The notes: generated from the letters alone by a model not told the origin. A stretch of DNA of 64,000 nucleotides from Takakia lepidozioides (GCA_030704615.1 CM060731.1:37820001-37884000); one strand, 5' to 3'. Numbered from the stretch's first letter, positions 1 to 12,148 are shown. Translations and numbers: made by a program.

Positions 1-2
1 GG

Positions 3-887
3 GATGCTCACCATGACTGGGTTACAGACTCGGAGGATGAGCCATCTGGAATTGAAATCATTGGGTGCGACGGCGATGAGGACAAGGTAGCTGAAGAGGT
101 TGATGTTGTTTTCAACAATGAGCCGGTACAGAAAGAGTTAAAAACAAAGACGGTTGAATTTCCCGGAGTTAATGCTCCCATACCAGAGAATGGAAATAAA
201 AGCCTATGGAAAGCTCCAACCCATGCCCGTGGTGGTGGTAACCATTTGTTGTCAAGTAGTGTTCATCCCGTCTTGATGAATGGAACAGTAGTACCTCAAT
301 TGGATTCCTTATCTACAACACGGAGTTACCGAGACTGGGGAGCAAATATGCCACATTTTGAAAAGAGCAGTGCTTACAGGTGCGAATATTCTCCTTCAGG
401 AACCCCCAAGAGCATATTAATAGCTAGTCCCGGCACCAGTAGGGGTTTTATTGACAAGGGTGGAAACCTTCCAGCTAATCCGATGTCCGCACGTGGCCTC
501 TCTACTTCAAAGGAAGTTGGATTATCCCGGTCAATTGTGAACGAAAAATTGGCATTTCCTTCTTCACACCATACTCTTTCTGTCTCCTCTCGGAGGTCCC
601 CCATGGGGAGCGTGCACAGTGATGTGTTCCAATCCCCACTATCGGCAGAGAGTCTTATGTCTTCCAAGTTACCTGGTTGGGAGTCACCCTCACCCACCAA
701 TAGGCTGTTTCGGGCTCCACAATCCTACCTGAGCATGCGATCGCCTGTTCGCCACCAGCACCCTTATCCACTCCGGCAATGTGTCTCTCCCACACCACCC
801 AAAGAGGCCTGGACAAAGACTCATGCAGATTTTGCTTCTTTACACTCAAGAGGGTCATCTGGGTCCCACAGCCATCAAGCAAGGTGA
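3..887 (+). CDS. C-terminal exon of an unrecognised protein (5' end outside window)
   Basis: The frame is open from base 3 to a TGA at 885-887, giving about 294 residues, so this is the 3' part of a gene entering from the left. The first 60 residues are acidic (a WVTDSEDEPSG stretch, then many D/E). The rest is rich in Ser, Pro and Arg with phospho-acceptor-like patches such as SPSGTPKS, and it ends in a Ser/His-rich tail. I see no transmembrane segment, catalytic motif or recognisable domain, and the composition suggests a disordered regulatory tail. No internal start was chosen because the frame clearly continues upstream of the window. I do not recognise the family. That it is a real coding exon rests on its length and on codon-like composition compared with the flanking non-coding DNA. 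Confidence 0.6.
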   Translation, partial: DAHHDWVTDSEDEPSGIEIIGCDGDEDKVAEEVDVVFNNEPVQKELKTKTVEFPGVNAPIPENGNKSLWKAPTHARGGGNHLLSSSVHPVLMNGTVVPQLDSLSTTRSYRDWGANMPHFEKSSAYRCEYSPSGTPKSILIASPGTSRGFIDKGGNLPANPMSARGLSTSKEVGLSRSIVNEKLAFPSSHHTLSVSSRRSPMGSVHSDVFQSPLSAESLMSSKLPGWESPSPTNRLFRAPQSYLSMRSPVRHQHPYPLRQCVSPTPPKEAWTKTHADFASLHSRGSSGSHSHQAR

Positions 888-3378
888 ATGTGTCTGCGTT
901 GTATGTTAGAATGTGTGTTTGAGAGTCAGTTGTCGATAATCCATTGATTGGCCATGTGTGTGTTCATGAAAGGGAGAAAGAGGGGGCAGAGAATTCAATA
1001 GGTGCGAGTTTCCTCCTTACATGGTAGCTGAGGTAGGTTGTGCTTTAGTTGAGCGGTAGTGATAATGTATTTTACATTAATTTGCGCTGATGTCTAATTC
1101 ATGGCACCTCTGTTCGACACTGTACATAGTGGAAAGTAAGGGAAAGAGAGATTCTTGGCAATAAAATGATGTAGTGGTTCAATTTATTGTTCTGGAGAGA
1201 GAGAGAGAGGCAGTGGCATCTAGTGAAGGGGGCCTCTCGGATAAGATGAATTGTAATAGGGAATAAGCCCCTGTCGCGAGCTATTGGATAGTTCAATAGA
1301 TGAAATGATTTCAAACATCCACAGTGCCCCGTGTGAGACAATTGTGCCCAGAGACCCAACTCTATGTGCCTGGAGATCCAGAAAAATGTGCCCGTATGTA
1401 GATAACCTGTAATGCCATATCGCCTACAAGTTTATTACCTAGGTCTTGACCTGTATATTTAATAACTAGTCCACATGCTCATATAGGACACAATGAAGTT
1501 GTGTCTCCTTTGGTATGCAAAAAACCGCTGATTAGTATTTCCAGTATGCTCTCCCTAGCAGAAGCTAGCAGGGGTGTCTCATGTGGAGTGAGGGTACCTG
1601 CTAGGCTGGCAAGGAGTCTTCGAGTTCTGTAAGGCACCCATCTCCGTTTTATTTACTCAACATGGCAGCAATTCTTTTCACAGGAGCAGGGCCCTTCCCA
1701 TGGGAGTTCTCATGTTTTCGACCTTGGGCTAAAGCCCTCTGTCACATGATCCTCAGGAAGTGCCCTTCCCCTATACTTCAAAGAGCAGGAACACAATCGG
1801 GCATTAGTTTTTCGAGAGCTTACAAATTGGGTGAGACTGCCTGTCCCATAATGACGAGGTGATGAATGTTGGAGGTGGATCCCCTTGAATACTTTCGAGG
1901 ATCTAGTGTATGTTGGGGGCACCCTTAAAATAGGTATGCGACACCCTCTATCTCATGCACTTGAACTGGTGAGATTTGTTGGTGGATCTGCGGAAGCAAT
2001 CAAGGGCACTGTCAGTATGGCCATACACCACTGTGTACAGCCATGGAGTAAGTATATGATTCAGAAAACTGGGCGACTAGTCCAGTTGAATGGTGTTCTA
2101 GCAACTCTCCCTCTTTGGTCTGTGGAAAGACTTGGAGTATGCTTCAAATTACTTGACAGTAACTCCCTTTCCTTACTTTCATCTCCTCTGTTACAAAGCA
2201 AGGAGGTCAATGGGGATGGAAATACTTACGCCAGTAAAAGGATCAGCAGTCTCAGTGAATCATTAAACCCTTGAATGAATCGTACTGTCATGTCATTCAA
2301 AATCATACGGTACCTATGGGTGACTGGAAGTATGGCAAAGGATCATCAGCTTAATGGTTTGCCAAAGATTTGAGCGATGAGAAAACTTGCGATCTGATTA
2401 ATTAACATTCCACGACCCCGTCTGCGTTTCCTGTGAAGTTCTCAATCAATGTGCAGTGGTGAAAGGAAGAAGGAAAGAAATGTGAGATGATTGCATACAA
2501 GAGCTCAGAGCATTTGGTTTGTCTTTATTAGCATGTGTAGTTTTGTAATTGATGGAAGGGTGCCATCGAAGATATCTCTTAAACTTGGATATGGGTTCCT
2601 CACCGCGACCCGATTTGTGTAGAAAGTTGAATGACTTAAGAAGAGTTGTGTACCTATTTACACAATCGAAGGGTGGAGATCTCATCACCCTGCCCCCCAT
2701 CATATGCTCTCATGTGCCATCTCTTCTCCCTTCTGGCCTCAGAATTCTATGGTCGAAATACATTGACAAACTGTATCCGCAGTCCTCTCAAGAAGGTTGA
2801 GAGAGAGGAAGGGCCCCCAACCTCGGCTTGTTTATGAGGTAACCAAATTGAACAGGACAAGCCTAACCAAATCAGATGATACTGTTGTAGATGGGAACTT
2901 TGCAAGCGTGTTATCAGTTTGAAAAAACGGTGGCCTTGATAAACAATTCGGAGAAGTTGGCTATCGCCCTGCGTCCCATCCCATCTCGCCTTCTTTGTTC
3001 CTCTCCCTCGTCTCTTTCAGAAGATCTTCAAGAAGTACCAGTGATCTCTGAGGGGTATACTATGGTAAAACCCTCCCAGTTGACTTGCAACCTGGGCAGC
3101 AGCTGCAATATTCTTCACAGTGGAGGGATTGCCAGTGATGGGATATTGGCAGTCCTCCAGATTTGTAGAGCCTGATCACTGTGTGGTGTTACTACTCGTG
3201 AATGCGACCAGCGTAGTGTGGCATTTGTCAGACTTGTTGACAGTCGACTTGGAATGGGAAATCAACAACGGAGCAGATCAACAACGGAGAAGAGAATTTT
3301 GAATTCAGGTCCTATCAAGAGGCCGAAGGTAATCTGACCAAAAGACTGTAATCTGTGGAAGTCGTCGAGCAGTCCAGG
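888..3378. other. Intergenic region between the partial gene and the DRC8-like gene
   Basis: It probably holds the 3' UTR of the upstream gene followed by spacer. A short GA microsatellite lies at about 1194-1211. Open frames of 80-130 codons occur (for example 1885-2274 and 2891-3175), but they lack recognisable motifs or a consistent splice context. I therefore treat them as chance. Confidence 0.5.
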
Positions 3379-4125
3379 ATGGCAGAAGAGGTCGGAGCCC
3401 CAATGGCAGAGGTCATAGCCCCAGCAGCAGACGCCCCTGCAGCTCCTCCTGTTCTTCCCACTCCTGAGGTTCCTCCAGAAGGGAACCCATCGGAGGGCGA
3501 GGTTGAAGCTGCTGAAGAGGGAGAGTTGGTCTTCGAAGAGACGGAAGAAGAAAGGATACTAAGGTTACGGAAAGTGAAGTTCCCCATAGACCCGCTCTTA
3601 CAGAAAATATTGCAAGAAACTTTCCCGCTTTTCATTCGGAAAGGACAGAAGAAGAAAACCGAGCTTCATGAAAAGGATGTTGCACCGATGTTGCGGGGAT
3701 TATGCTTCAATCCCACAGACGCACAAGTCGCTGCGATCAAAGTCCTTACAAGGTCAAAGGAGATGCCAGGAACAACAAGAAATCATTTTGACTTTGAGAA
3801 CTTTGAGCAAAGGGTGGCGGAGTTCATATTTTTTGAGCCTAGTGCATTTGTGCGCCACCCTAAACAGAAGATTCTTAAAGCATTGCATCTCCTTTGTGGA
3901 GGCAAACCCACCATGGATCCTCTTGTATTAAAGCAGATCATGATGACTAGGGGAAACTCATTCACCGAGCAAGAGGGCAGCGAAATGCTCCGGGCTGCCC
4001 AGGACAGGGACACTGGCCTTGTTCACTGCGAGGAGTACGCTGCCCTCTTGGCTCAGGACGGCCTACCCCCTCCCCGAGATCCGTATGCACCTATTCAAAT
4101 TCCGTTGAGCGTAGCTGCGAATTGA
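3379..4125 (+). CDS. EF-hand-like axonemal protein resembling dynein regulatory complex subunit 8 (EFCAB2)
   Basis: Single-exon gene of 248 codons. The ATG at 3379 is the first in frame after a TAA at 3349-3351. Residues 1-60 are an Ala/Pro/Glu-rich leader. The rest follows the order of EFCAB2/DRC8: a calmodulin-like first helix pair with RGLCFNPTDAQV (compare the RSLGC-PT pattern), a FDFENFEQ strand-helix, a basic linker, then LKQIMMTRGNSFTEQEGSEM and a final helix ending EEYAALLAQD. The loops lack most acidic Ca2+ ligands, so calcium binding is doubtful. In the known family this subunit sits in the nexin-dynein regulatory complex of motile axonemes. In a plant that means sperm flagella. The assignment rests on remembered family pattern and not on a search; a divergent calmodulin-like protein is the alternative. 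Confidence 0.65.
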   Translation: MAEEVGAPMAEVIAPAADAPAAPPVLPTPEVPPEGNPSEGEVEAAEEGELVFEETEEERILRLRKVKFPIDPLLQKILQETFPLFIRKGQKKKTELHEKDVAPMLRGLCFNPTDAQVAAIKVLTRSKEMPGTTRNHFDFENFEQRVAEFIFFEPSAFVRHPKQKILKALHLLCGGKPTMDPLVLKQIMMTRGNSFTEQEGSEMLRAAQDRDTGLVHCEEYAALLAQDGLPPPRDPYAPIQIPLSVAAN

Positions 4126-5639
4126 TCGAACGACATATTCTTCTTGAAAATAATTTAGACGCCAACATCGGTGTTTCTCTGTGTGTGCACCTGTCTCACA
4201 GATGTCTTCTACATCTCGCTCTCTTTCAGTCACGACGTTAAGAGATTCTTCTTGCTTTCTATAAAATCTCTAGCAACAAACATTAACTACCTCTGGGGAA
4301 ATCATGGAGAGGGCCACATTAGTACGTGCAAACTGGAGGAAATGCTGCTCAAAACTGAATGTGTTGACAGTTGCACTCTGAGCTTCTTCATAGCTGCTCT
4401 AAGTGAACAGGAGGACTCAAGGAATGAAGAGGCTCAGAATCTAGCCAGCCTGACACTATTTTACTCTGTGTCAAAGTCATACATTCATATCACAGAACTG
4501 GGTTTTGGAAATGGACAGTTTGTCGCCAACACGATGTCTTGACCAGCGACTAATTCCTCACCTTCTTTCCTTTCCTGCCGCAGCTTCAGTGCAACTGTTA
4601 ATACTAGATATTCCTCTGATGATCTCAGATAGTTCTCAAATAGCTTGGGCTCTATCAGGATTAGAGATACGTTTGATTGTCAAATATTTGGGTATCTATC
4701 TGATTGTACTGTATTTTCAAACACTGCTGATTGTAATATATGGTGTATCCGAACCAGGTTTGCCTAGTACTCGGTTTGTATTGCCCTACTCACTAGTGGA
4801 AACACTTGAGGAACTTATACAAGCAGAATCAACAATCCCGGGAAAAAGACCTACCACAATCCAGGAAACTACCAATTTGTTTTCTGAAGAACAGATACAT
4901 ACAGATAACAGTGTCCACTCTCCTTTAGTTGATTCTAGATTTCGAAGGACTTGGGATGCTTATAAGACTAGTAGCAGTGGACGACCTTTTGCTGATCTTG
5001 TAATTTTCTTTGAAGCATCATGACTCTTCTTCAGTTTTGATCTGGTTCGATCACCTATAGACGCTTCTGCTCTTATAATAGCTTCTATTTGTTCTTTAGA
5101 AAACAATTAGAAGTTCCTTAGGTTGTTGTATAAGGTGGGAATTGTTGAGTTTGCTTGCTGGTTCCTTCACCTTTTTACTTTCACCACTTCTCTCTCTTGC
5201 ACTACTCTACCCTGTTCTTGCTGATGGTGTCTTTGTTTGTGTGACAACGGGTTGGTAATATCATGCGGCAAAATTAGTGTCTGAACTGAACGTCTGAACT
5301 AAGCATTAGAACTACCCAACTTATCTGTGCCTCATTCGTATATGTCTGAAAACCTGACTTGGCTGATTCCAAATATCAATACCTAATTAAGCGAGCTTCT
5401 AGATGAACTAAGTTGATCTGGGGATTGTATTTGGGTTGGATTGTTCTGGGTTTTTAGACAATGTTGTATTACATATGGAGAAATGTATTTGTTGGCAAGG
5501 TAAGCCACAATGCAGAGATCAGATGCCCAGTGCATGCATCTCTTTCTCTCTCTCTCTTTGTTTCCTGATCGTCGTGCTATTCAACTTCTCCCCTGACCTC
5601 TTCTCTTGCCCTCACTCATGATTCTGTGTTGCTTGCATA
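4126..5639 (+). other. Spacer upstream of the PPR gene, with possible unassigned exons
   Basis: Two stretches look more protein-like than the surrounding DNA: about 4260-4470, and about 4758-4999. The second is preceded by an AG at 4757 and followed by a GT at 5000, and its hydrophilic reading ends SSGRPFADL. They could be 5' exons of the PPR gene or of a separate short gene. I could not join either to the PPR first exon in a compatible phase through a strong acceptor, so they are left out of that model. A CT-rich run at about 5529-5610 lies just before the PPR start and could be leader sequence. Confidence 0.3.
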
Positions 5640-8600
5640 ATGACTGTTCAAGTCGAAAGCCAGTTTCTCTCTTTTTCAGACTGTATTGCTGTATGGCGGC
5701 CACGCCCGACATGCAAGCAGTCGTTGAAAACTATCCCCCTAAGTTTTCCTCGGTGCCAAGTGGATGACAAAGTTTCTTTGGATGCGAAGACTCTACACCA
5801 CATGCGGAAAAAGGAGGAGTGGAAGAGGAAGAGGAAAGCCAGAAAGGAGAAGAAGTTAGCAGAACTTGCTGAAGAGAATAGACTAAACAAAAGATCGAGT
5901 GATGATGAGGCAGTTCATGGCGTATGCAAACCACTGAGGAACTTGGGTTTATCAGCTTCTCGAAGTTTCGCAGACTTGAAAAGTTCATCAAAGGAAGAAA
6001 CTAAGCTCAGAGTATATAGTGGAAGGGCGAATACTGCGATCAAGTCAAGGCCAAATGACAAAGCTTTGGTTTTGAGTAAATTTGAGGAGGAGTTTGCTAA
6101 GAGAATCAAGAATGCGGTTATGCTCGCAAAGGCTGGTAGTGTCACTTCGAGGGGTCACTTCGAGAAAGAGAAAGATTCAAATGCTCGCAGGGAGGAGGGT
6201 ATCGTCAGGTTCACAGGAAACTGGGAGGGTATAGTAGAGAGACCTAAAGAGGGGTGTAAAGTTCCCAATGGCGTTTTCTTGATGGGTGGGGAGGAAGAGA
6301 AAGATGCGAATGCTGACAGGAATGAGGCTAGTTTAGGGTCTGCAGGCAAATGGGATGGTATAGCAGAATCCGAGGAGGGTTGTAAAGTGTCCGATGGTGT
6401 CAATTCGATGGGTGGTGAGAGAAAGAAAGATACAAATGCTCACAGGGGTGATGCGAATTTAGGGTTTACAGGTACCTGGGAGGGTGTACTAGAGAAATTT
6501 GAGGAGGGGTGTGAAGTTCCGGATAATGTCAGTTTGATGAATGGTGAGAGGAAGAAAGATACAAATGTTCACATGGGTGAGGCGAATTTAGGGCTTACAG
6601 GCACTTGGGAGGGTATACTAGAGAGATCTGAGGAGGGATGTAAAGTCCTGGATAGTGTCAGTTTGATGGATGGTGCGGAAGTGAAAGATTCAAAGGCTCC
6701 AAGGGATGAGGATAATTTTAGGTTTACAGTAGTAGAGCGGTATGAGGAGGGGTGTAAAGTCCTAGATAGTGTCAGGTTGAAGGGTGCTGCTGAAGAGAAA
6801 GATTCAAGTGCTCCCAGGGATGAGGCTAAATTAGGGTTTACAGGCAACTGGGAGGGTATAGTAGAGAGTTCTGAGGAGCGGTGTGCAGTCACGGATACTT
6901 TCAGTTTGATGGGTGGTGCGGTTGTGAAGGATTCAAATCCTCAAAGGGATGAGGCTGACTTAAGGTTTACAGCAGTAGAGACATCTGAGGAGGGATATAA
7001 AGTTTCCGATAGTGTCAGCTGGATATGTGGTGATGAAGAGACAGGTTCAAATGATCACAGGGATGAGGCTAAATTAAGGTTTACAGGCAACCCAGAGGAT
7101 GTAGTGGAGAGATCTGCGGAGGGATATAGAGTTCCAGACAGTCTCACTTCAATGTGTGGTGAGGAAGAGAAAGATTCAAACGATCACAAGGATGATTCTA
7201 AATTAGGGTGTACAGGCAACTGGAATGATCTATCAGAGATTTCTGAGGAAAAATTTCCTAAAGTTTCTAGCAAAATGGTTCCCAAGAGGAAAGTCAAAGA
7301 CATTGCAAGACGTATCTTAGCTCAAAGAAGGGATAAGCCCCTATCGCAATTACTCGATGTTGAAGCAGATCAATTGAGCTCAGATGCACAGAGCATTTTG
7401 GAGGTCTTGCGGGATGATGTGGAGCATGAAGTGTGGCGGTCACCTGTTGATGAGGATGAGCAGCTTGAGTGGATAACAAATCAGTACGTTCCTTAATCTG
7501 TCTCTCTCTACCATGACACACTGGTATTGGCCACAAGGCTACGGCAAACAACGTCTTATGAGTACATTCTGTCTGTCTCTACCCTTCTCCCATGAAAGTG
7601 TGTTCATTTCGTGCCTTTACATGCACGGGTCTTAAACTCTGTGAAGGCTAGTTGTTTACAGAGGGGTTTATGCTAGCAGGTTGGACCAGGTGGGCATAAT
7701 GCGCCGAATACTCCTTTCGCGCCTCATGCACAGTGCTCGTATCAAGTGGACTGAGGGTCGCCTTCTGCAGCTTGTGCAAATGCTTGGGAGTCGGGGCAAC
7801 TGGCGGCGTGCCATGCAAGTTGTCCACTGGGTGCATAGCCGTGTCCATTTCCAGAATTGCCAAAGCAGGTTTATATAGCCTTGCTGGGCCGAGTGTTGCC
7901 CCGCATCAACCTCCTCCCTTCTCTGTTGTGTGCAAACTCAGCATTGGGTATCTGTTATGAGTCTATGAATATAGCTCTTCAAGCTCCTGTTCTGAGGCTG
8001 CAACCTTAGATCTGAGCCATGTGTACATAACCATTTTGTATTGACATGTTTTTATCAGGTTGTTTAAATGACATCCCCGACCAGTGACTATAGGCCACAG
8101 TTCAGAAATCACTGAAGTTTATCTTTGTGAAATGACTAGAATTGTAGGTCTAGAGTATGTGGGAGCCTCTTGTGCAAGTGAATCAACGCATAAGGATAAA
8201 TTGTTGTCAGGTCACAATTTTGGGTATGATGAACGGAAGCTTGAAGATTTACAACTTGCAAAAGGCAACTTGTCACAGGGAATTCCAAACACAGATTGTG
8301 CACTACCATGTCAACCATGTGGAAGATCTAGTGGAACTGAGGTCAAGGGTATTAATGGAAAATCATGCCTAGACTGACTGTATGTGGATGGTGCCTACAG
8401 TAGGATTCATACTCATTATCATCATGAATAAAATGGTGCCACGAACTAATGGAAGAATGGGTTGCTGTGGTTTTGGTCATGAACAATCAACGGCTGTCTT
8501 GACTCCAGCCCATGTTGTCCTGCTGAATTGTGGACTTGTGGTGATTGAGTGTGGCAGGCATGTCTATACGACATTGCTGAGTGTGCTTGGGAAGTGTCGA

Positions 8601-11600
8601 CGGCCAGTGGAGGCGCTGAATGTGTTCAATGTCATGCGTGTGTGTACTACTTAGCCAGTTGTGGGCTCTTTGCTTCTGCATCGTCCAATCTCATCTATGT
8701 CTCCCGAGCAGTCTCTGACTGGCAATTGTCTTTCCCTTCTGAAAACTGTGCATCAAATTTAGAGAGTCCAATTCCTTTGTTCTTCTGATGTGTCCACTTC
8801 TTCCTATGGTACTACTGTAGAAGTCAATGATTTTTTAGGTGTTATTGACTCCGAATGAAAAGCTGATAGCAACTACAGCGATGTATCCTAGCATCAATAA
8901 GCTTCAAGATATGTCCTTTGATGTAGTGACTTCAGTTTGCCTCTCCAGGCTAGAGTGGTAGTTGCTGTCTAAATCTAGCAATGCTGAATATGAATATTCA
9001 CTGTTGTATTTGGCAGGAAGCATATTCGACATACCCTGATATGCCAGCATATCACTGCATAGCTGTGACACTTGGCCAGGCAGGCCATCTGAGGGAGCTG
9101 TTAGAGTTAATGGATGTCTTACAAGCAGTGCCAAATAAGAAACATATCAGCGGATTCAAGACAACACTCAACTGGGATGGTCGGCTCTACCCCGACATAG
9201 TGGTGTACAATGCTGTATGTCATGGTTCTCACTTTTGCTGGCTAACAGTATAGCAAATATCTAGATTCTTCCCCTCATATGAAGCATACCCAGAGGAAAC
9301 TAGTAGCAAAGTTTTCCAGCAGAAGGGAAGTTTATCAAAGCATACCTAGGTTCTGAGAAAGGTGTGGTAGCATGGATGCAGGTGATAAATGCATGTGTGC
9401 CAGAAAAGCAATGGGAGGGGACTCTATGGGTATTGAAGCAAATGCGTTTCAAGGGGTTAGCACCTAATTCTGCCACATTGGGTCTTTGCATTGAGGTATT
9501 TTCTGCCCAAGTTCCCAGGAACCAGCTTAAATTTCCCCTTAAAATGAACGTTGTTTTTATTTGATCTTTGTTGTTGATTGTGAAGGTGATGGTAAAATCG
9601 GGGCAGATAGACAAGGCATGGAAGTTGTATGATCGCATGGAGAGAGGGGGCTATCAAGCTAATGCTCTCACTTTCAAAGGTGCCCCCTCCTTTCTTCCCC
9701 CCTCTCATTGAAGGATGTGGAGTATGTGGCCACAAGGCTCCTGGTAGCTGGAATGTTGTGGCACTGATCATGTTGGAAGTTGAGTTCTACTCCTGGTGAA
9801 TTACGACCCTGCAACTCCAATCCTCGATGGACCCCTGGATGATTGCACAATATCTCTATTATGTCTGTTTGTATTGTGCTCATTCAGAGGGTATATCTTT
9901 ACTGGAAAAGAATCAATTGTTGCAGTAGTCATTCAGTTGCATCACCGAGTGCCCTATGTCTTAGGAAGCAGGATATGTGACTCCTATGACCTCACCATTG
10001 TTGCTAAACTTGCCTGGGCAAAACTCTGTGCAGAATTCGAGAGGAACCCGCCCTAGTTTTCTCCTCCTGAAATTAATGTCAGCTGATCAATCTAGAGATG
10101 AAGTATTAGTGGCAATTGTGGGTGGCAGCACTAGTTGAGGCACTCGGAACAGCTGGAGAAACAGACAAAGCTGCGGAGATGGTGCAAGACATGGAGCAGC
10201 GTGGGGTGATGGGATGTGCCAGTGTGTACTATGCATTGGCTTGTACTCTCTGTGCTGCAGGACGCTTGTCTGACGCCCTCCTTCAGGTATGTAACATGCA
10301 ATTCCACCCCAATGTATAAGATATTCAACTGGGTTCTCATACTCCACCGGGATTCCAAGGATTTGGGTCAAGGAACCTCATCATCTCCTAATGGTCTTGA
10401 ACCTGGTGATTAAGTAGTCTTAATCTTGTTGTGACCGCTTCCCCAGGTCCTTTGATCTTGTTAGGATTGGACTTACTATGCTCAATGAAGTTGATATCCA
10501 TGGACGAAACTATTCTCATGGCTTATGGATACTTGTGATGGGACAAAGTCCCTTCTCGTTCGGATACATTGCTGAGCTGGTTCCATTGGTGGATCTGGTT
10601 GATTCGACGCCAGGTAGGGAAACTGTCAAGCCTTCCCTCAAAGAAGCCTGAGGTAGTAACCTACACCGGACTGATTCGAGCGTGTGAGCAAGCAGGGCGC
10701 TGGCAAGATGCCATAACTATTTTTAAGCGAATGCAATACGTGTGTGCCCCAAATATATGCACCTATAATATTATGATTGCTCTTTACGGTCGCCACCGTC
10801 TGTTTGAGGAAGCTGAAGCGATTTTTGAAGGGGTGAAGAAGGGGAGGCTTGGTCCACGAAAATTGTATCAGGGCACTCATAGGCTCGTGCCAGATGTGTT
10901 TACATATCAGTCTATGCTGGGTGCTTGCTCAGCATGTGAGCAATGGGACCACTTTGATACCGTGTTTCATGAGATGATAGTCCGTGGGTTTCAGCTCGAC
11001 TCCCGGCGCCATGCCTGGCTACTGGTACCCCTTGTTAAGGCAGGAGAGGTACGTTTTGTTTCCGAGCAAACATGTATCAGAGGTTGTGGTTACGCTCTTT
11101 GTTTGCCTCTCGCTCTCTCTCTCTCTCATTCATAGTGGAGGTCTGGAAAAGTGCTTAGAATCACGAACTCATTCTTGTTAGCTATATGGCTTTCCGTCAG
11201 ACATACAGACACATGCGGTTGGATTTGTTTCCTCCCTCTGTTGAGCTTTCAGAAAATCTCTTGTTGGAATCAGGCCATGACAAGCATGCTCCAACTCAGT
11301 ACTCTCTGTCTCTTTGTGTCTCTCTGATTTGATAGGGCTACTAAAGATCCGACTCCTGCCTATCTCAGCCATAAACAGCAGAGTTTTCTTTCTGGTTATG
11401 TAGATGCTACTAGTATCATGTAATTAGGCTCTTCCATGCTCCTCAGGTTGCTTTGTCACTTTGTTCATTGACTCATTGTGGGGATGAGCTGCTGCAGACA
11501 CATCTAGTGAAACAGATGGTCAGTCATTTAAGAAGTTTTGATGGATCCCCCAGTGCGGATCTCTATCGTGCAGTCATAACCGCATGCCAAACCACGGGAC

Positions 11601-12148
11601 AGTATGGCAAGGTGTTAAGGTACCTAGAGGACTTAATCAAGCTGGGTGTACCCCTCAACACTCCAGAATGGTACACCGTCTTTGGTACAGCCCTCAAGCG
11701 GCTCCCTGTAGGGTATGTGGAAACTTTCATCGGCAGGTTGTCCAAGGAGGTGTGTGGCAAGACAGTTATCACTGATGTAGTTCGCTCTTTAGTAGCTGTG
11801 GGAGCTGTGTCTGAAGCAGAGAGGTGGGTCCATGAATTTGGGCTCGAAGATGACACAATTCCTGGCCTTAAGGAAAACTCCGTTGAACCAAGACTATTGC
11901 CACAAGACCAGAGTGTGGCTGAGTCTTGCATGGGTGGTGGAGATAGCTCTGTTGTGGACTCTGCTTCAGAGAGGGAAGATGAGGTTGAGAATTCTCCCCA
12001 TTCCAAGAGTTCAGGTGCCAGTTCAACATGCTTTGGGGATACAAAGGGGCAAGAGTTGTGGCAAGAGTTGTTGCAAGAGACAAAGGAGAAAGTGTTTTGG
12101 GGCTCTAGAATACACGGGTGGGAGTCAGGGTGGAAAGGTTCAGGCTAG
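5640..12148 (+). CDS. EMB2279-like: Chloroplast-type P-class PPR protein, EMB2279/At1g30610-like
   Basis: Nine exons, each junction in phase: 5640-7483, 7680-7868, 8558-8639, 9017-9214, 9382-9495, 9586-9679, 10129-10286, 10614-11048, 11447-12148. This gives about 1271 residues. Exons 2-9 encode P-class pentatricopeptide repeats. The diagnostic stretches YNAVINACVPEKQWEG, ATLGLCIEVM, DMEQRGVMGCASVYYALAC and VTYTGLIRACEQAGRW match the pattern I remember for Arabidopsis EMB2279 and At5g02830. Such proteins bind organelle RNA and are needed for chloroplast gene expression. Exon 1 (614 codons) is unlike the angiosperm relatives: a Lys/Arg/Glu coiled-coil-like stretch (residues ~55-85) is followed by 8-9 tandem repeats (residues ~173-535). 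The exact start is uncertain because 5' exons could lie upstream, and a transit peptide is not obvious. An acidic Ser-rich tail follows the last repeats. Confidence 0.85.
6150..7250 (+). repeat. Coding tandem repeats, 38-43 residues each, in exon 1 of the PPR gene
   Basis: Eight to nine imperfect copies begin with an EEGCKV-like motif and contain, in order, a DSVSLMGG-like stretch, a polar EEKDSN stretch, RDEAKLGFTG and NWEGIVERSE. Most units are 43 residues (129 bp). Two are 38 residues, having lost the NWEGI segment, so the array changes length in whole codons. Every copy stays in frame, which implies selection for an open frame even though the sequence is acidic and probably disordered. 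Confidence 0.85.
7497..7583 (+). mobile_element. 55-bp LINE 3'-end insertion with 16-bp target duplication, in PPR intron 1
   Basis: The sequence at 7528-7566 matches, base for base over 39 nt, the reverse complement of 47030-47068, the 3' terminus of the LINE at 47027-49667. It is flanked by TCTGTCTCTCTCTACC (7497-7512) and TCTGTCTGTCTCTACC (7568-7583), which agree at 15 of 16 positions. This is the signature of target-primed insertion of a severely 5'-truncated LINE. About 15 bp before the match (7513-7527) have no match that I see. Confidence 0.8.

Noticed and set aside
1885-2274. 129-codon open stretch in the first intergenic region
   Set aside because: No family pattern, no splice partners, and composition similar to neighbouring chance frames.
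11563-12006. Minus-strand 147-codon frame opposite the last PPR exon
   Set aside because: Antisense shadow of the PPR coding exon, without its own motif.
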